NCBI GenBank assembly: GCA_041739875.1
Contig: JBGSNA010000182.1
Coordinates: forward strand, 1-64,000
Source: JBBSJZ01 sp041739875
Lineage (GTDB): Bacteria > Planctomycetota > Planctomycetia > Pirellulales > Pirellulaceae
Reading direction: 5' to 3'
DNA length: 64,000 nucleotides
Shown here: one piece after another, positions 9,398-20,600 of the stretch
Layout: every line of letters begins with the position of its first letter
How positions within the stretch are numbered: position 1 is the stretch's first letter
The notes under the pieces: model-generated
The model's database searches: none
What the model was told of the DNA's origin: nothing
The model's input: the letters and a program-made list of their open reading frames with translations, nothing else
Translations under genes and position numbers: made by a program

Positions 9398-10492
9398 TTG
9401 TCCATGGCGTCTGAACCGTCACTTCCACCGCTGCCGAGTGAGCAACTGCTCATCGACGCCCTCGACGCGAATCTGTTTGGGACGTGCGAATTTGATCAGT
9501 GTCTCGTCGTTTCGCCTGGTCGGGGGCAAGCGGGATGGCACGCCAAAACCCTGTGTCCGTCCGGCAACGTGACGCTTTGGTTTGTCGACGCCTTCCGTGC
9601 GGCCCAGGCTCAATTGGCTACGACCGAGTCCGGTTCCGATGTCACGGTGACCTGCTCAGCCGATTTGCCCGAGGACAAAATCCAGCTCGCTTTAGTCGCC
9701 GTATTGCGGCGCGGTGAAGCGGAAATGACACGCGACTTATTACAGCAAGCGCACGATCGACTCGATATCGGCGGCCGGCTCATCGCGGCTGTGAACAATC
9801 CGAAAGATCATTGGTTGCAAGAACAGCTGCAGCTTCTCTTCGACAAGGTCAATTGTCGACAAACGGAAATCGGGTGGGTCTATAGCGCCACGAAACAGCG
9901 ACCGCTTAAGAAGCATCGCAACTTTGACGCAGAGTTCATGTTTCGCGACGAAGAACGTTTGGTGCGAATTGTGACTCGCCCGAGCGTCTTTTCGCATCGC
10001 TCGCTTGACGTCGCGGCAAGATTATTGGTCTCGCACAGCAACGTTCAAGCAGGTGACCTCGTCCTTGACTTCGGTTGCGGCAGCGGAGCCGTCGGCATCG
10101 CAACAGCGATTCGCTTGCGCGAGTTGAATCCAGAGGCTGGGCACGTGTATTGCGTGGACTGCAACGCGCGTGCGGTTCAATGCGCGGAACGTGGCGCTGC
10201 GCTCAACGGGCTCACCAACGTTACAGCCATTTTGAATCACGACGGTGTGTTGCCTGACGTTGCGTCGTGCGACCTCGCGTTATTGAATCCGCCTTACTAC
10301 GGCAGCTTCACGATTGCTGAGCATTTCATGTACAGCGCAGCGGGTGCATTGAAAGACGAAGGGCGAGCCATCGTCGTGACGAAGCAACTCGATGAATACC
10401 ACATTCGCAAATGGCCAAAGATGTGGTGGGAAGGCGATGCCGAAGCCAGCGGATTCCAGCTGCTCACGTATCGCAAACGCGATTTCGCTTAG
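9398..10492 (+). CDS. RsmC/RlmG-like class I methyltransferase
   Basis: A 364-residue protein. The TTG at 9398 sits 7 nt after AGAGGAA (9384-9390), while an ATG two codons later (9404) is the alternative. The C-terminal half is the catalytic domain: VLDFGCGSGAVGIATAIRLR is motif I, VYCVDCNARAVQCAERGAAL follows, and the catalytic LLNPPYYG motif (NPPY) at about residue 297-301 is the signature of N2-guanine methyltransferases such as RsmC and RlmG. The N-terminal half resembles the inactive methyltransferase-like domain of those enzymes. Expected to methylate a guanine in rRNA. It is divergent from the THUMP-like methyltransferase gene, with 50 bp between starts. Confidence 0.85.
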   Translation: MSMASEPSLPPLPSEQLLIDALDANLFGTCEFDQCLVVSPGRGQAGWHAKTLCPSGNVTLWFVDAFRAAQAQLATTESGSDVTVTCSADLPEDKIQLALVAVLRRGEAEMTRDLLQQAHDRLDIGGRLIAAVNNPKDHWLQEQLQLLFDKVNCRQTEIGWVYSATKQRPLKKHRNFDAEFMFRDEERLVRIVTRPSVFSHRSLDVAARLLVSHSNVQAGDLVLDFGCGSGAVGIATAIRLRELNPEAGHVYCVDCNARAVQCAERGAALNGLTNVTAILNHDGVLPDVASCDLALLNPPYYGSFTIAEHFMYSAAGALKDEGRAIVVTKQLDEYHIRKWPKMWWEGDAEASGFQLLTYRKRDFA

Positions 10493-10708
10493 CTCATGCA
10501 ATTTCATGCGAAAATCCGTTCGATCGCATTGAAGCGAATGTCTCGACCCAGTGAATTGACGGCCCGAACTCGAAAACCCGTCGTGATCCGCCTGTCTTGA
10601 GACTCATCATTCGCAGAATCTGAACTGACCCATTCCATCGAAATCCCGAATTGATTCCGCTATACTATGTTCGGACGAGACTCCGTCAACCTACGAACAG
10701 GGACAAGC

Positions 10709-13477
10709 ATGAATCACAATCAATGCGATCCAGTATCCGGAGAGCGGAATCGATTCCGTCATGCAAATTGCTTTTTGCTGGCTTGTGCGTCATGCGTTTG
10801 CTTTAGCCTTTGGATTAGCGGCGAGGCTCACGCTGAGGATGCAACGAACGCCGCAGAAGAGATACTGTTCGTGCGCCGAGTCTTTCCCTTGCTACAGGAG
10901 AAGTGTCTTGGATGTCACGGCAGCGATCCTGATACGCTTGAAGGATCACTCGACGTTCGCTCGTTAGCTGGATTGCTTCGAGGAGGTGATAGCAACGAGC
11001 CATCGATCGTCCCGGGGAAAGCTGACCAGAGCCCACTCTATTTAGCCGCAACGCGCGGGAGCGATGATTGGTCGGAGATGCCGCCCAAGGAGTCCGAGCA
11101 GTTGACCACCGAGGACTTGAACTGGGTCCGGAATTGGATCGATGCCGGTGCGCCATGGCCAGATGACGAGCGGATCAAACAGATCCAAGAAAAGTACGTT
11201 GAAGGTGAACTTGTCCCAACCTCGAAAGCGTTATCGAACGATTGGCAAGATCGACGCTACGAGTCAAGCAAGTTGTGGGCTTACCGACCCTTGAAAGTTG
11301 AGGACGTTCCTGTCGGTGAACATCCGGTGGATTGGTTCATCAATCAACAACTTCAGGAATCTCAATTGGAACCTGCGAGGCCGGCGGAACCAGGTACGGT
11401 GGTTCGGAGAATCAGTTTCGGCTTGACCGGATTGCCTCCAGAACCACGTGAAATTGTCGCGTTTGCGGCGGCCTATAAGACAAACCCAGAATCAGCGGTC
11501 CGCAACTTTGCCAAACGTCTGATGGAGTCTCCGCATTACGGTGAACACTTTGGATTGCATTGGCTTGACGTAGCTCGTTACGCAGATTCAGCGGGCTACG
11601 CGAACGATTTCATCCGACCGAATGCATGGCGGTATCGCGATTACGTGGTGCGCGCATTCAACAACGACAAACCATACAACGACTTCATCCAGGAGCAGAT
11701 CGCTGGTGATGAAATGAATGCGGATGATCCCGAGCATGTGATCGCTACCGGATTTCTCCGAATGGGTCCCTGGGAGCAAACAGGCATGAGCGTTTTTAAG
11801 GAAACTCGCCAGCAATGGTTGGATGACGTCACAGATTCTGTGGGTCAAGCGTTTCTCGGCCACGCGATGCAGTGTTGTAAATGCCACGATCACAAGTTTG
11901 ATCCGGTACCGACACGGGACTATTACTCCATGATGGCAGTGTTTTCAACGACGCAGTTTTCAGAGCGGGATACGGATTTTCTCGATTTCGAGAACCTGGC
12001 GGGGTTCCAGCAATCCGACGACTGGGTCCATGCGAAACTTGAATCTTATTCTCGGCAAGAGGCTGCTCTCAACGAACACATTGCGAAGCTGCGCAAGCAA
12101 GAAATCGGTGAAGCGAAAGTCGGCGACAACGGTCTTGATGCCGGTGATGAAGCGTCATTGGCTCGGATGAGCAAAAACATCAAACGCCATCAATGGGAAC
12201 TGGATCGCACCAAACCAATCGCGTTGAGTGTTCACACGGGAGGAACCGTCCAACGCAAGAACGTTGATACTCGCATCCCGTTGCCCAACCAACCGTGGGC
12301 AAATGCCAAGTTCGATACCGATACGATTCTGACCGGTGGCAGCGCGTACTCGCCCGGCGACGCTGTCAACCCTGGTGCACTCAGCGCAGCAGAGTCGCTT
12401 GGTGATTTCCGTCCACCACCGTTTCCCAACGAGAAAGGCAAACGGCGGCTCGCATTGGCCCAGTGGATCGTCGATCCGAAAAATCCGCTGACAGCGCGGG
12501 TGATGGTCAACCGAGTTTGGTCATGGCACTTTGGCAAGGGACTTGCTGCGAATCCCAATAACTTTGGTGGAACTGGCGGCGCTCCAACGCATCCTGAGTT
12601 ACTCGATTTCTTGGCCGATTGGTTCATGCATCATGATTGGTCCGTCAAACAACTGAATGAGCTCATCGTCACCTCCGCCGCTTTCCGCCGCAGTTCGCTG
12701 CATCCGGCTCCCGAAGAAGAGTCCAAACGTGATCCCAACCGACACCTCTACGCATCATTCTTGCCTCGGCGTCTCACCGCAGAAGAACTGCGTGACGCGA
12801 TGCTTGTCGCCAGCGGCGAATTGAATCGCCAGATTGGAGGGATTCCGGCGCGACCGGATATAAACTTGGAAGTCGCCTTTCAACCGCGACAGATCATGGG
12901 TGGCGCTGCATCCGTTTATGAACCGGATCCATTGCCGACCCAGAGAAATCGGCGCAGTTTATATGCAGAAAAACTGAGAGGCTTGCGAGATCCCTTTATG
13001 GAGTCGTTCAACCAGCCTGGACCCGACAAGTCCTGCGAGCTGCGGGAAACGTCGACCGTTGCCCCCCAGGCGTTGACGCTCTTTAACTCCGACGAAGTCC
13101 TTGACCGAGCGATTGGATTGGCGATTCGATTGATCAAGGAAAGGCACGATGACGACCGTACGGTCAATCGGGCATTCGAATTGACGCTAGGCCGCAGCGC
13201 TAGCGACGAAGAAAAAGCGACTTGTGCGAGACACTGGGACAACGCAGTCATCGAAGAATCCAACAAGAACTATGAAGTGAAAACTTACCCGATCGAAATC
13301 CAACGCACCGTGATGGCGGAAAAGACCGGTGAGCCCTACACCTTCACCGAAGAGATGCCGGCTTACATTCAATACCAACCCGACGTTCAACCCGCCAACC
13401 TGGATGCACAGACTCGCGGACTCGCGCAGGTCTGCCTGGTCCTTTTCAACCTCAACGAATTTGTTTATCTGGATTGA
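10709..13477 (+). CDS. PSD1-type cytochrome c/DUF1549/DUF1553 protein
   Basis: A 922-residue protein from the ATG at 10709. An upstream in-frame ATG at 10667 would add 14 residues. A hydrophobic signal segment follows (CFLLACASCVCFSLWISG). The heme motif CLGCH is at about residue 66-70. DUF1549 runs from about 205 and contains CCKCHDHKFDP at about 388-398. DUF1553 starts near 576 (LALAQWIVDPKNPLTAR) and ends near the C-terminus. It lacks the F5/8 type C insertion seen in the first PSD1 protein. The DUF1501 gene starts 2 nt after its stop, so the pair is co-transcribed. Function of the family is unproven; secreted c-type heme protein is the safe description. Confidence 0.92.
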   Translation: MNHNQCDPVSGERNRFRHANCFLLACASCVCFSLWISGEAHAEDATNAAEEILFVRRVFPLLQEKCLGCHGSDPDTLEGSLDVRSLAGLLRGGDSNEPSIVPGKADQSPLYLAATRGSDDWSEMPPKESEQLTTEDLNWVRNWIDAGAPWPDDERIKQIQEKYVEGELVPTSKALSNDWQDRRYESSKLWAYRPLKVEDVPVGEHPVDWFINQQLQESQLEPARPAEPGTVVRRISFGLTGLPPEPREIVAFAAAYKTNPESAVRNFAKRLMESPHYGEHFGLHWLDVARYADSAGYANDFIRPNAWRYRDYVVRAFNNDKPYNDFIQEQIAGDEMNADDPEHVIATGFLRMGPWEQTGMSVFKETRQQWLDDVTDSVGQAFLGHAMQCCKCHDHKFDPVPTRDYYSMMAVFSTTQFSERDTDFLDFENLAGFQQSDDWVHAKLESYSRQEAALNEHIAKLRKQEIGEAKVGDNGLDAGDEASLARMSKNIKRHQWELDRTKPIALSVHTGGTVQRKNVDTRIPLPNQPWANAKFDTDTILTGGSAYSPGDAVNPGALSAAESLGDFRPPPFPNEKGKRRLALAQWIVDPKNPLTARVMVNRVWSWHFGKGLAANPNNFGGTGGAPTHPELLDFLADWFMHHDWSVKQLNELIVTSAAFRRSSLHPAPEEESKRDPNRHLYASFLPRRLTAEELRDAMLVASGELNRQIGGIPARPDINLEVAFQPRQIMGGAASVYEPDPLPTQRNRRSLYAEKLRGLRDPFMESFNQPGPDKSCELRETSTVAPQALTLFNSDEVLDRAIGLAIRLIKERHDDDRTVNRAFELTLGRSASDEEKATCARHWDNAVIEESNKNYEVKTYPIEIQRTVMAEKTGEPYTFTEEMPAYIQYQPDVQPANLDAQTRGLAQVCLVLFNLNEFVYLD

Positions 13478-13479
13478 TC

Positions 13480-14931
13480 ATGAGTGCCAAGAACTCCATC
13501 GCGTTCGCGTCGCCCACACGGCGTGAAGCATTGTTCGGACTCGGCGCCGGCTTGGGCTCGGTCGCGTTCACATCGATGCTCCAAGCGGAAACAACCGGGC
13601 AAGCTGAATCAAACGGACAAGCTGAAACGAGCAGTGAATCCGAAACGAGAGGTGGACTTCGTCATCCCGCAAAAGCGAAACGTTGTATCTTTCTCATGAT
13701 GGAAGGCGGACCGTCACATATCGATACTTTTGATCCTAAACCCGAGTTGACAAAACAGCATCTGCGGACATTCAAGCGAAGCGGTGACATGGAAAGCGCC
13801 ATGTCGTCGGGTGATCGGTACTTCGTGAAGAGTCCCTTTGATTTCATCAAGGCAGGAGAGTGCGGCGCAGATATTTGTTCCAAGTGGGAACACCTTCAAT
13901 CACACGTTGACGATATTTGCTTCTTCCGTGGTGCTCAAGTCGACTCCGTCAATCATCCGACCGCTTGCTACCAATTGAATACGGGAAATCAATTCGGCGG
14001 TGACCCCGCCGTCGGAGCCTGGGTGACTTACGGCATGGGAACGTTGAACGAAAATTTGCCAGGTTTCGTCGTCCTTCCAAAAACGAGTTATCCACAGGGC
14101 GGTGCGGGCAATTGGTCAAACGGATTTCTGCCTGCCGGTTTCCAGGGAACGCCATTGCGAGCCGAAGGGAGTCCGATTCTTAACTTGAATCCGCCAGAGG
14201 GAGTCTCGCGAGAACGGCAACGCGAAAATCTGGATCTGTTGGAGCAACTCAATCGACAACACCTCGCGTCACGGCCGGGACGTAGCGACCTAGAAGCGAG
14301 ATTATCCAGCTATGAATTGGCGTATCGGATGCAATCAGAAGTTCCCGACGTGCTTGATCTCAAAGGCGAATCACAAAGCACTCTGGATGCGTATGGAATT
14401 GGAAATGTCAAGACCGACGCGTTCGGTCGCAAGTGCTTGCTGGCACGCAGACTCGTAGAGAAAGGCGTCCGATTTGTTCAAGCCTATGCCGGTAACTGGG
14501 ATAGCCATGATTACATCGAGAAGGCTCACGGAGCTTTGATTGAATCCGTCGACAAACCGATCGCAGCATTGCTCGGTGATCTGAAGGATCGTGGCATGCT
14601 GAACGATACGCTTGTTGTATGGTGCGGAGAATTTGGACGGACGCCAGACAATGGTTTGCGAGGCGGCGGCCAATCGTATGGTCGCGACCATAATGCCAAA
14701 GCGATGGCCATGTGGTTTGCTGGCGGCGGATGCAACGCGGGTCAAACCATTGGAGCCACAGATGAAATCGGTGCGAAGGCTGTACAGGAAGTCCATCACA
14801 TCCGCGATGTTCACGTGACTCTGTTGCGTCTGTTGGGTCTCGACGACAACAAGTTAACGTACTATCACGCTGGACGATTCAAACAACTTAGCCAATTCGG
14901 CGGCAAGGTCATCGACAAACTCATCGCGTGA
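13480..14931 (+). CDS. DUF1501 family Tat-exported protein
   Basis: A 483-residue DUF1501 protein starting at the ATG 2 nt after the PSD1 stop. The N-terminus has the twin-arginine type signal TRREALFGLGAGLGSVAF. A linker with an imperfect repeat (GQAESNGQAET) separates the signal from the fold. Family segments are visible: RCIFLMMEGGPSHIDTFDPK, WCGEFGRTPDNG and YGRDHNAKAMAMWFAGGG. The last two carry the Asp/His residues expected at a metal site. The pair with the upstream PSD1 protein is a conserved planctomycete unit of unknown biochemical role. Confidence 0.92.
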   Translation: MSAKNSIAFASPTRREALFGLGAGLGSVAFTSMLQAETTGQAESNGQAETSSESETRGGLRHPAKAKRCIFLMMEGGPSHIDTFDPKPELTKQHLRTFKRSGDMESAMSSGDRYFVKSPFDFIKAGECGADICSKWEHLQSHVDDICFFRGAQVDSVNHPTACYQLNTGNQFGGDPAVGAWVTYGMGTLNENLPGFVVLPKTSYPQGGAGNWSNGFLPAGFQGTPLRAEGSPILNLNPPEGVSRERQRENLDLLEQLNRQHLASRPGRSDLEARLSSYELAYRMQSEVPDVLDLKGESQSTLDAYGIGNVKTDAFGRKCLLARRLVEKGVRFVQAYAGNWDSHDYIEKAHGALIESVDKPIAALLGDLKDRGMLNDTLVVWCGEFGRTPDNGLRGGGQSYGRDHNAKAMAMWFAGGGCNAGQTIGATDEIGAKAVQEVHHIRDVHVTLLRLLGLDDNKLTYYHAGRFKQLSQFGGKVIDKLIA

Positions 14932-14995
14932 ACTGATGCCGTCGTGAACCACCACTCGCCTCGCAAGGGTAGTAAACCTGGCGAAAAAACGATGA

Positions 14996-15121
14996 ATGGA
15001 CATCGACTTTGGCCCCGCGCGAGATGTCTTTGTCCGTTACGAAGGCGATGGTTCGATCACGAACGTAATGAACTTCCTGAAAGTGGATCCAGAGCAAGGA
15101 ACGCTCGAAAACGACGCATGA
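14996..15121 (+). CDS. Short ORF or gene remnant of 41 residues
   Basis: An ATG at 14996 opens 41 codons (MDIDFGPARDVFVRYEGDGS, then a continuation ending TLENDA) with codon use like real genes in the window. The codon directly before the ATG is TGA, so no upstream extension exists in this frame. There is no good ribosome binding site. It lies in the gap between the convergent DUF1501 and CehA-like genes. It may be the surviving C-terminal piece of a larger lost gene (the DVFVRYEGDGS segment looks like part of a beta-rich domain) or chance. I cannot name a family. Confidence 0.35.
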   Translation: MDIDFGPARDVFVRYEGDGSITNVMNFLKVDPEQGTLENDA

Positions 15122-15124
15122 TGA

Positions 15125-17524
15125 TTAACGTTTGATGGATGCTAAGACGTTTCGATAAATTGCTTCGGCTTCGGCATAGGCTTTCTCAGCGGCTTCGCGT
15201 TCTTCCTCGCGAATCATCGATTTCTTGGATTCCCAGCACTGCTTCACTGCGTCGATACACCACTGGGCACTTCCCGCGTCCGCGTGAATCGGTGCGCCGT
15301 TAACGTGAACGAAAATCGGATTGGTGTGTACCGACGGCAGAATCCGGATCGCGACCCACGACGATTTGTCAATCTTGACTGGGACACTGAATGGTCGCAT
15401 CTCGCCATCGGCTTCCAACTCGAGCGTCGCAGCCACGCGGCCGTTCACAATCACTTCAACAGGAACCCTGCGAGTCTCGCCAACACGGCATCGTTCAATA
15501 TGCCAGTACGGTTTGTCATCGAGTCGTTTATTTTGGAGAAGTCGTGTTGCTTCGTTTGGCTCAGCTTGCAGCAACGCAGCGGCCTCGAAAGTCACTTCCA
15601 CTTCACCTGGTTCCTCCAGGTCGAGACGGCTTGCCGGAACATCGGCCTTGACTCGGGTGCCCATTTCGAAGCCATTGATTTTGAAGTCGACGATATGGCT
15701 CATTCCGTCGCCACAGTAGCTGCGTCCGTCCTTCAGCCCCTCCACCCAATCGTCGTAATTGAGTTCCTTGTTATCGTCAAGTTTGACATAGACGCGGCCT
15801 AGCCCGACGCGATCTCCATAGATGCAAGGGAAGTCGGTCTCGCCGCTGATGCGTGTCGTCATTCCGCAATTCAGTGTGTGGTACCAAATGTTCAACTCCC
15901 AAATTGCGGGCGTATCGACGGCGGAGATGAAATCACAAACACCATGAGCTGCGGTGACGATGAACTCATTCGCACCGATACCATCGAACAATGGCATGGA
16001 ATAGTCAGGCAGTGTATTCGCTGAGATGCCATCCCATTCGGCATTGGCCCCGCCCCAAGGTCGCCCGACAAACCGGCGACTCCCGTCGGGCATCACATCC
16101 GGTAACGCTAAACCCCAACCGCTGTGGCTGTACCCGACCACGCCTCCTTGGTCTTGACCCCATTTCAGCACCGGGAGTGTCCAGCTTGGCCACTGCTCGA
16201 TGACTTCCGTCCCTGGATAGTCGTCTTCGGCGAGTTTGAGTAGGCATAAATGCCCCGCGTGTGAGGACGGAAACCCGCTGACTTCGACGTCGTAACGCAT
16301 CAAGTTCGTAGGCGTCGAGAGCTTTGACAAATCACCTTCAAAGAATGCTTTTTGCGTGTACCAGCACGGTCCCCAGCTGAGTACGCAACCGACGTTCAAG
16401 TCTTCGCCAAGAATATGTCGCATCATGTCCGGTGGACCAACGCCTTCGGTGGGGCTGTCGTAGTGCGCACAGCCAGCCGCGTGAACGTGATGGTCACCCG
16501 AAAACCAATTTCGATTGGCAAGATGAATCCAACGTTTCAGTTCGACATCAACGCTATGCTTCTTCGCATCAGGAACCGTAAACTTCAAAAGTGTTGGCAC
16601 GTATTCGGGACCACGCGTGACCTTGGTCGTGTACTCACCGGGTGGCAAGGAAACGGATTCGCCATCGCCCCGATAGACTTGATGATGAAAGAAGAAATCC
16701 GGCGCCAATCGTTTCGCGGGATTTGGATACACGCGGCCTTGAGCGTCATGAATTTCCAATGCGGCCACGCATGATTCGCCGTCCATATCTTTGATGTTGA
16801 ACTGTACGTCGACGGCCGGTTCACAGTCAAACAGAATCGGAACGGCGTTTCGAAACCCTATGTCTTGGGTTCCCTGGCCGATATTGAACGAAATCAGCGC
16901 TTCGTGCTTACCCGCATCACGAGCGAACAGCAACACAACGCGGTATTCAACGCCGAGACCAGACAATCGACGCGTCATCGGTTCGCGATTCAGCATCGCG
17001 AGATCGAGCCAGCGGTTCGAAACATCACTTGCATCAACGAGCTTTTCATCCGATCGAGGCTTCTGGCGTGCGCCGCGGCCTTTTTCGTAAACCGCAGCGG
17101 AATTGGGGCTCTCGGCAACGAGCTCAGGATTGATCCCAGCCTCGTTGTGCACTTTAACGAGAAACGCTCGCCACCCTTGCTCCAACAGTCGCTTTGCAAC
17201 TGGACCTTCGCTCACCTTGACCCGACTCTCTGCGTTGATGTGAACCTCCACCAGACACAAAGGATCTAAAATCGATTGGATCTCACGGGACGCCTTGCCC
17301 GCCTCTTCGAGCTTCCCCGCGTCACGCAAACGCGAGACAACAGATGGCTCAAGCGGCGATCCCGAGAACTCCAAAGCCTCGATCAACCGATCCGTGGCTG
17401 ACACAAGCGGTTGACGAGCGACATCATTGACCACAGCAAGTTCATCACCCGAAACGTACTCCATTCGGCACACGAACAACAAACCAATCATCGTTGGCCA
17501 TGCCAAGCAAATGAGACCACGCAT
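15125..17524 (-). CDS. CehA/McbA family metallohydrolase (PHP-type)
   Basis: A 799-residue secreted protein with a hydrophobic N-terminus (LICLAWPTMIGLLFVC). An N-terminal ~320 residues of beta-rich domains precede the hydrolase domain, which begins WFSGDHHVHAAGC: the HxH pair (about residues 346 and 348) is the first metal-binding motif of the PHP fold. HSGWGLALPD and NEFIVTAAHG further along fit later metal ligands. CehA/McbA enzymes are known for carbaryl ester hydrolysis, but most planctomycete members have unknown substrates. It lies 91 bp downstream of the giant heme protein gene on the same strand and may be co-transcribed with it. Confidence 0.85.
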   Translation of the reverse strand: MRGLICLAWPTMIGLLFVCRMEYVSGDELAVVNDVARQPLVSATDRLIEALEFSGSPLEPSVVSRLRDAGKLEEAGKASREIQSILDPLCLVEVHINAESRVKVSEGPVAKRLLEQGWRAFLVKVHNEAGINPELVAESPNSAAVYEKGRGARQKPRSDEKLVDASDVSNRWLDLAMLNREPMTRRLSGLGVEYRVVLLFARDAGKHEALISFNIGQGTQDIGFRNAVPILFDCEPAVDVQFNIKDMDGESCVAALEIHDAQGRVYPNPAKRLAPDFFFHHQVYRGDGESVSLPPGEYTTKVTRGPEYVPTLLKFTVPDAKKHSVDVELKRWIHLANRNWFSGDHHVHAAGCAHYDSPTEGVGPPDMMRHILGEDLNVGCVLSWGPCWYTQKAFFEGDLSKLSTPTNLMRYDVEVSGFPSSHAGHLCLLKLAEDDYPGTEVIEQWPSWTLPVLKWGQDQGGVVGYSHSGWGLALPDVMPDGSRRFVGRPWGGANAEWDGISANTLPDYSMPLFDGIGANEFIVTAAHGVCDFISAVDTPAIWELNIWYHTLNCGMTTRISGETDFPCIYGDRVGLGRVYVKLDDNKELNYDDWVEGLKDGRSYCGDGMSHIVDFKINGFEMGTRVKADVPASRLDLEEPGEVEVTFEAAALLQAEPNEATRLLQNKRLDDKPYWHIERCRVGETRRVPVEVIVNGRVAATLELEADGEMRPFSVPVKIDKSSWVAIRILPSVHTNPIFVHVNGAPIHADAGSAQWCIDAVKQCWESKKSMIREEEREAAEKAYAEAEAIYRNVLASIKR

Positions 17525-17615
17525 GGACGTTTTCCTAAGTAGTGTTGAGCAAATTTAAACACTGATCGTATCGCCTATGGAAGCGACAAACCACACCGCA
17601 AAGAAAAAGCCAGCT

Positions 17616-20600
17616 TCAATTGCGGCCAGCTGCTAGGGCTCCCTGCTGTGTCAGAAGATAGGCGAGTAGATGGTTCACGTTCGTGGCCCCAATGGCTTCA
17701 TGCATCCCCGTTGGCATCAGTGATCGTGACGTCGTTTGGCGGGCTTCGATTTTATCGGCATCAAGTTTCTTGGCTTGGCCATCGTTGAGCATGACTTCGA
17801 TGGTGGTGGGAGTTTCGTTACGCACCAGACCAATGGTGACGGTCCCGTCGTCAAGCACAAAGGAGCTGGCTCGAAACGCTCGGTCCACGTTGCGGTCCGG
17901 TTGCAAGATGTCTTCGAGCAGGCGTGAAGCGCCGCGGACGCCGATGCCGTCAAGTTGCGGACCGACAATCGCACCGACGCCTTGGATTTGGTGGCACGCG
18001 ATACAGTGCTTTTGGAACACGGCTAGACCCGCAGCGGCATCACCACCACTCGCTTGAAAATGTGAAAGCGATTCGGAGACGAGCTGGGCCTGCGCCTTGT
18101 CGTCGTCTGGCAACGTTGCCAGGACTTCATCTGCTTGTGTCATAAGCTCGCTCGATGCGAGACTGGCAAGTGAAGATTCCACTTCCTTCAACCTCAACAC
18201 ATCGCCGCTGACCCAACCTTCAGTTGCTGCGGTGACGAGCCACGGCAAACTCTCTCGTCGCTTTGCGAGCGTCTTGGCGAGCGACTGTTGCTCGGATCGA
18301 GTCAGTCCGCTGGCGGCCGTTTTCAGCCAATCCAGCGCAAACGGCTCTTCGACGCCACCGATGATCGTCGGCTCGAGAGTCTGCAGCAGACTTGCTCGGT
18401 TGGATAGCGAACGAATCGCGTCGACGACGGCAATGGATGCATTCGATTGGCGAAGGTTCACCAGTCCAGCCACAAGCTCGAAACGGCTCTCGCTGGAAAG
18501 AGTGTGGGTGTTTTGAAGTAGCAAGGCGATGTCTGGAACGAGCTCGTCTAGCTTGTATGCCGAGACGATTTCGAACCAGCTTTTGAGTTGGTCGGTGAGT
18601 GCATCATCGTTGAAGCGAGCGTCGCTGAACTGGCCCAATGCGATCCAAGCGTAAGAAGGCCTCGCATTACCGTCCTCGACTTCGATTGCCACGTACTGGC
18701 CAAGCACGTCGCTTAGGTTCCATTCGATTTGTATCGCTTTGTCGTTTCGCGGAGGTGCTACGCGGCGAAGGACGGCCCCAGTGTTCGCATCGACGAGACG
18801 CACTTCGTTGCTCGCGTCACTAGGCTTGCCCGGTGGCCCGTCGTGTCCCGCCAGTTGGAAAAGGAGTGAATCCGAGGCCACAAACGGCTCACTTCGGACG
18901 CTCCCCACGTAGGATTCGCCGAGTTGGAAACTGGAGTGATAGCTTCGCTTTTCACCATCGGCGGATTCGCGCAATTCCGTTGGCCAGTGTCCAATGGAAT
19001 CGCTGCGCCGCCACGACAATGGCGTTATCGGTTGTGTCGTCCGTGGTGCGATCGTCTCCAGCCACTCGGATCGGCTGAGTTTCAAGGCCCAATCGCGAGC
19101 GGAGGATGAATGTGAAGCACCAGCTTTAGAAATCTCAAGCAAAATTTCTTTGGCGTTGGGCACGTTATCACCGATACGTTCGCGGAGCTTCTCGACGAGA
19201 CCAGGGATTTCGTCGGCGGGCAGCGTTTCGATCGCATGTCGGATGATCGCCATTTGATCGTTGAGTTTCGTCGTGGGTTGATTCAGGTAGGATGCCAGCC
19301 AACGACCCGCATCGGGACTCTTGGTGCCTAGCAAGATGCTAACGAATGCGGCGGCATTGTCTCCGCTTAGCTGTGCCGACGCGTTGAACGTCTTGGCAAC
19401 TTCCGGGTCGAGCAAGGAATCACGAATGGCGATTCGAATCGTTTGGATCATGATTTTGTCGCCAACGTCGACTTCATCCAGTTTCCTGAGCAACGGAACG
19501 ACAAATTCAATGCCCGGGTGGCGGCCACACGCTTCCGCCGCCGCACGAGCGACAAAGGGTTCTGGGTCTTGAAGACGTTTTAGTACAGCTTCACGAAAAC
19601 CAGCGGACCAATCACTAGGCGTCTCCGCGGCGACAAGCATCGCGTGGGTTCGCATGCGAGGATCCGCGTGGTTTGCTGCGGCGATCCATTGCAATTCGTT
19701 CAGTTCATGGTGGCGGAACCGCAACCAGAGTTCCTCGAGCGTATCAACCGATGTTCGTGCAAAGATCTGCTGGCGAATGGATTCAGCATCCGCGTTTGGA
19801 GAGTCCGCAATATAATTGAGATTTTGAAACTGCGTTGAGAAGTCGGTGCCAAAGGGGCCTGCGTCAGCAACGTTTGGCGATGATGCCGAATGGCTGATTC
19901 TCCAGATCCGGCCTCGATGTCGGTCACGGCCTTCGTGGTCCAATGGGACTTCATAGTGGCCGATGATGCGATTGTAGAAATCGGCAACGTAGAGGCTTCC
20001 GTCAGGCGCGACTTGCAAGTCGACAGGGCGGAACCACGGGTCGTCGCTTGAGAGGAAGTCAGCAAGTTCATTGGCTTTTAGTGTGGCACCCGTTTGTGTG
20101 ATCGCATTGCGATTGATGCGGCTTGTCATGACGTTGCCGCTATAGAATTGATTGCGATAGTTCACCGGAAAGTTGTCGGAATTGTAAAGGACAAGACCCG
20201 AGATCGCGGTGCTTCCGTGGAGGTGGTCCATCATCGGCGGGACAAAACCGAGTCCATCGTCAGGGCGTCCGAAGCTCGAGTAGTAACCACCGCGAATCAA
20301 TTGCGTGATTGGCTTGCTGTGGCAATCCGCTGTGAACCAGTTGCCCCATTCATCGTGCGTCATGCCGAAAGGATTGACTTGACCGTGCGTGACATGCTCG
20401 ACGCGACTGCCATCGGGACGAAAGCGAAACGTGTTACCGCTGGACATCTCCACTTGCCAACCGTCTTTGCCTTGGACGACGGATTGGTTATTGAAACCGT
20501 GGCATGCATAGATCCATCCATCATATCCTTGACGCAAAGAGTTCACCATGCCGTGTGTGTCGCGGGTCGTATCGAACGGTCCGAGGATCACGTCGCGGCG

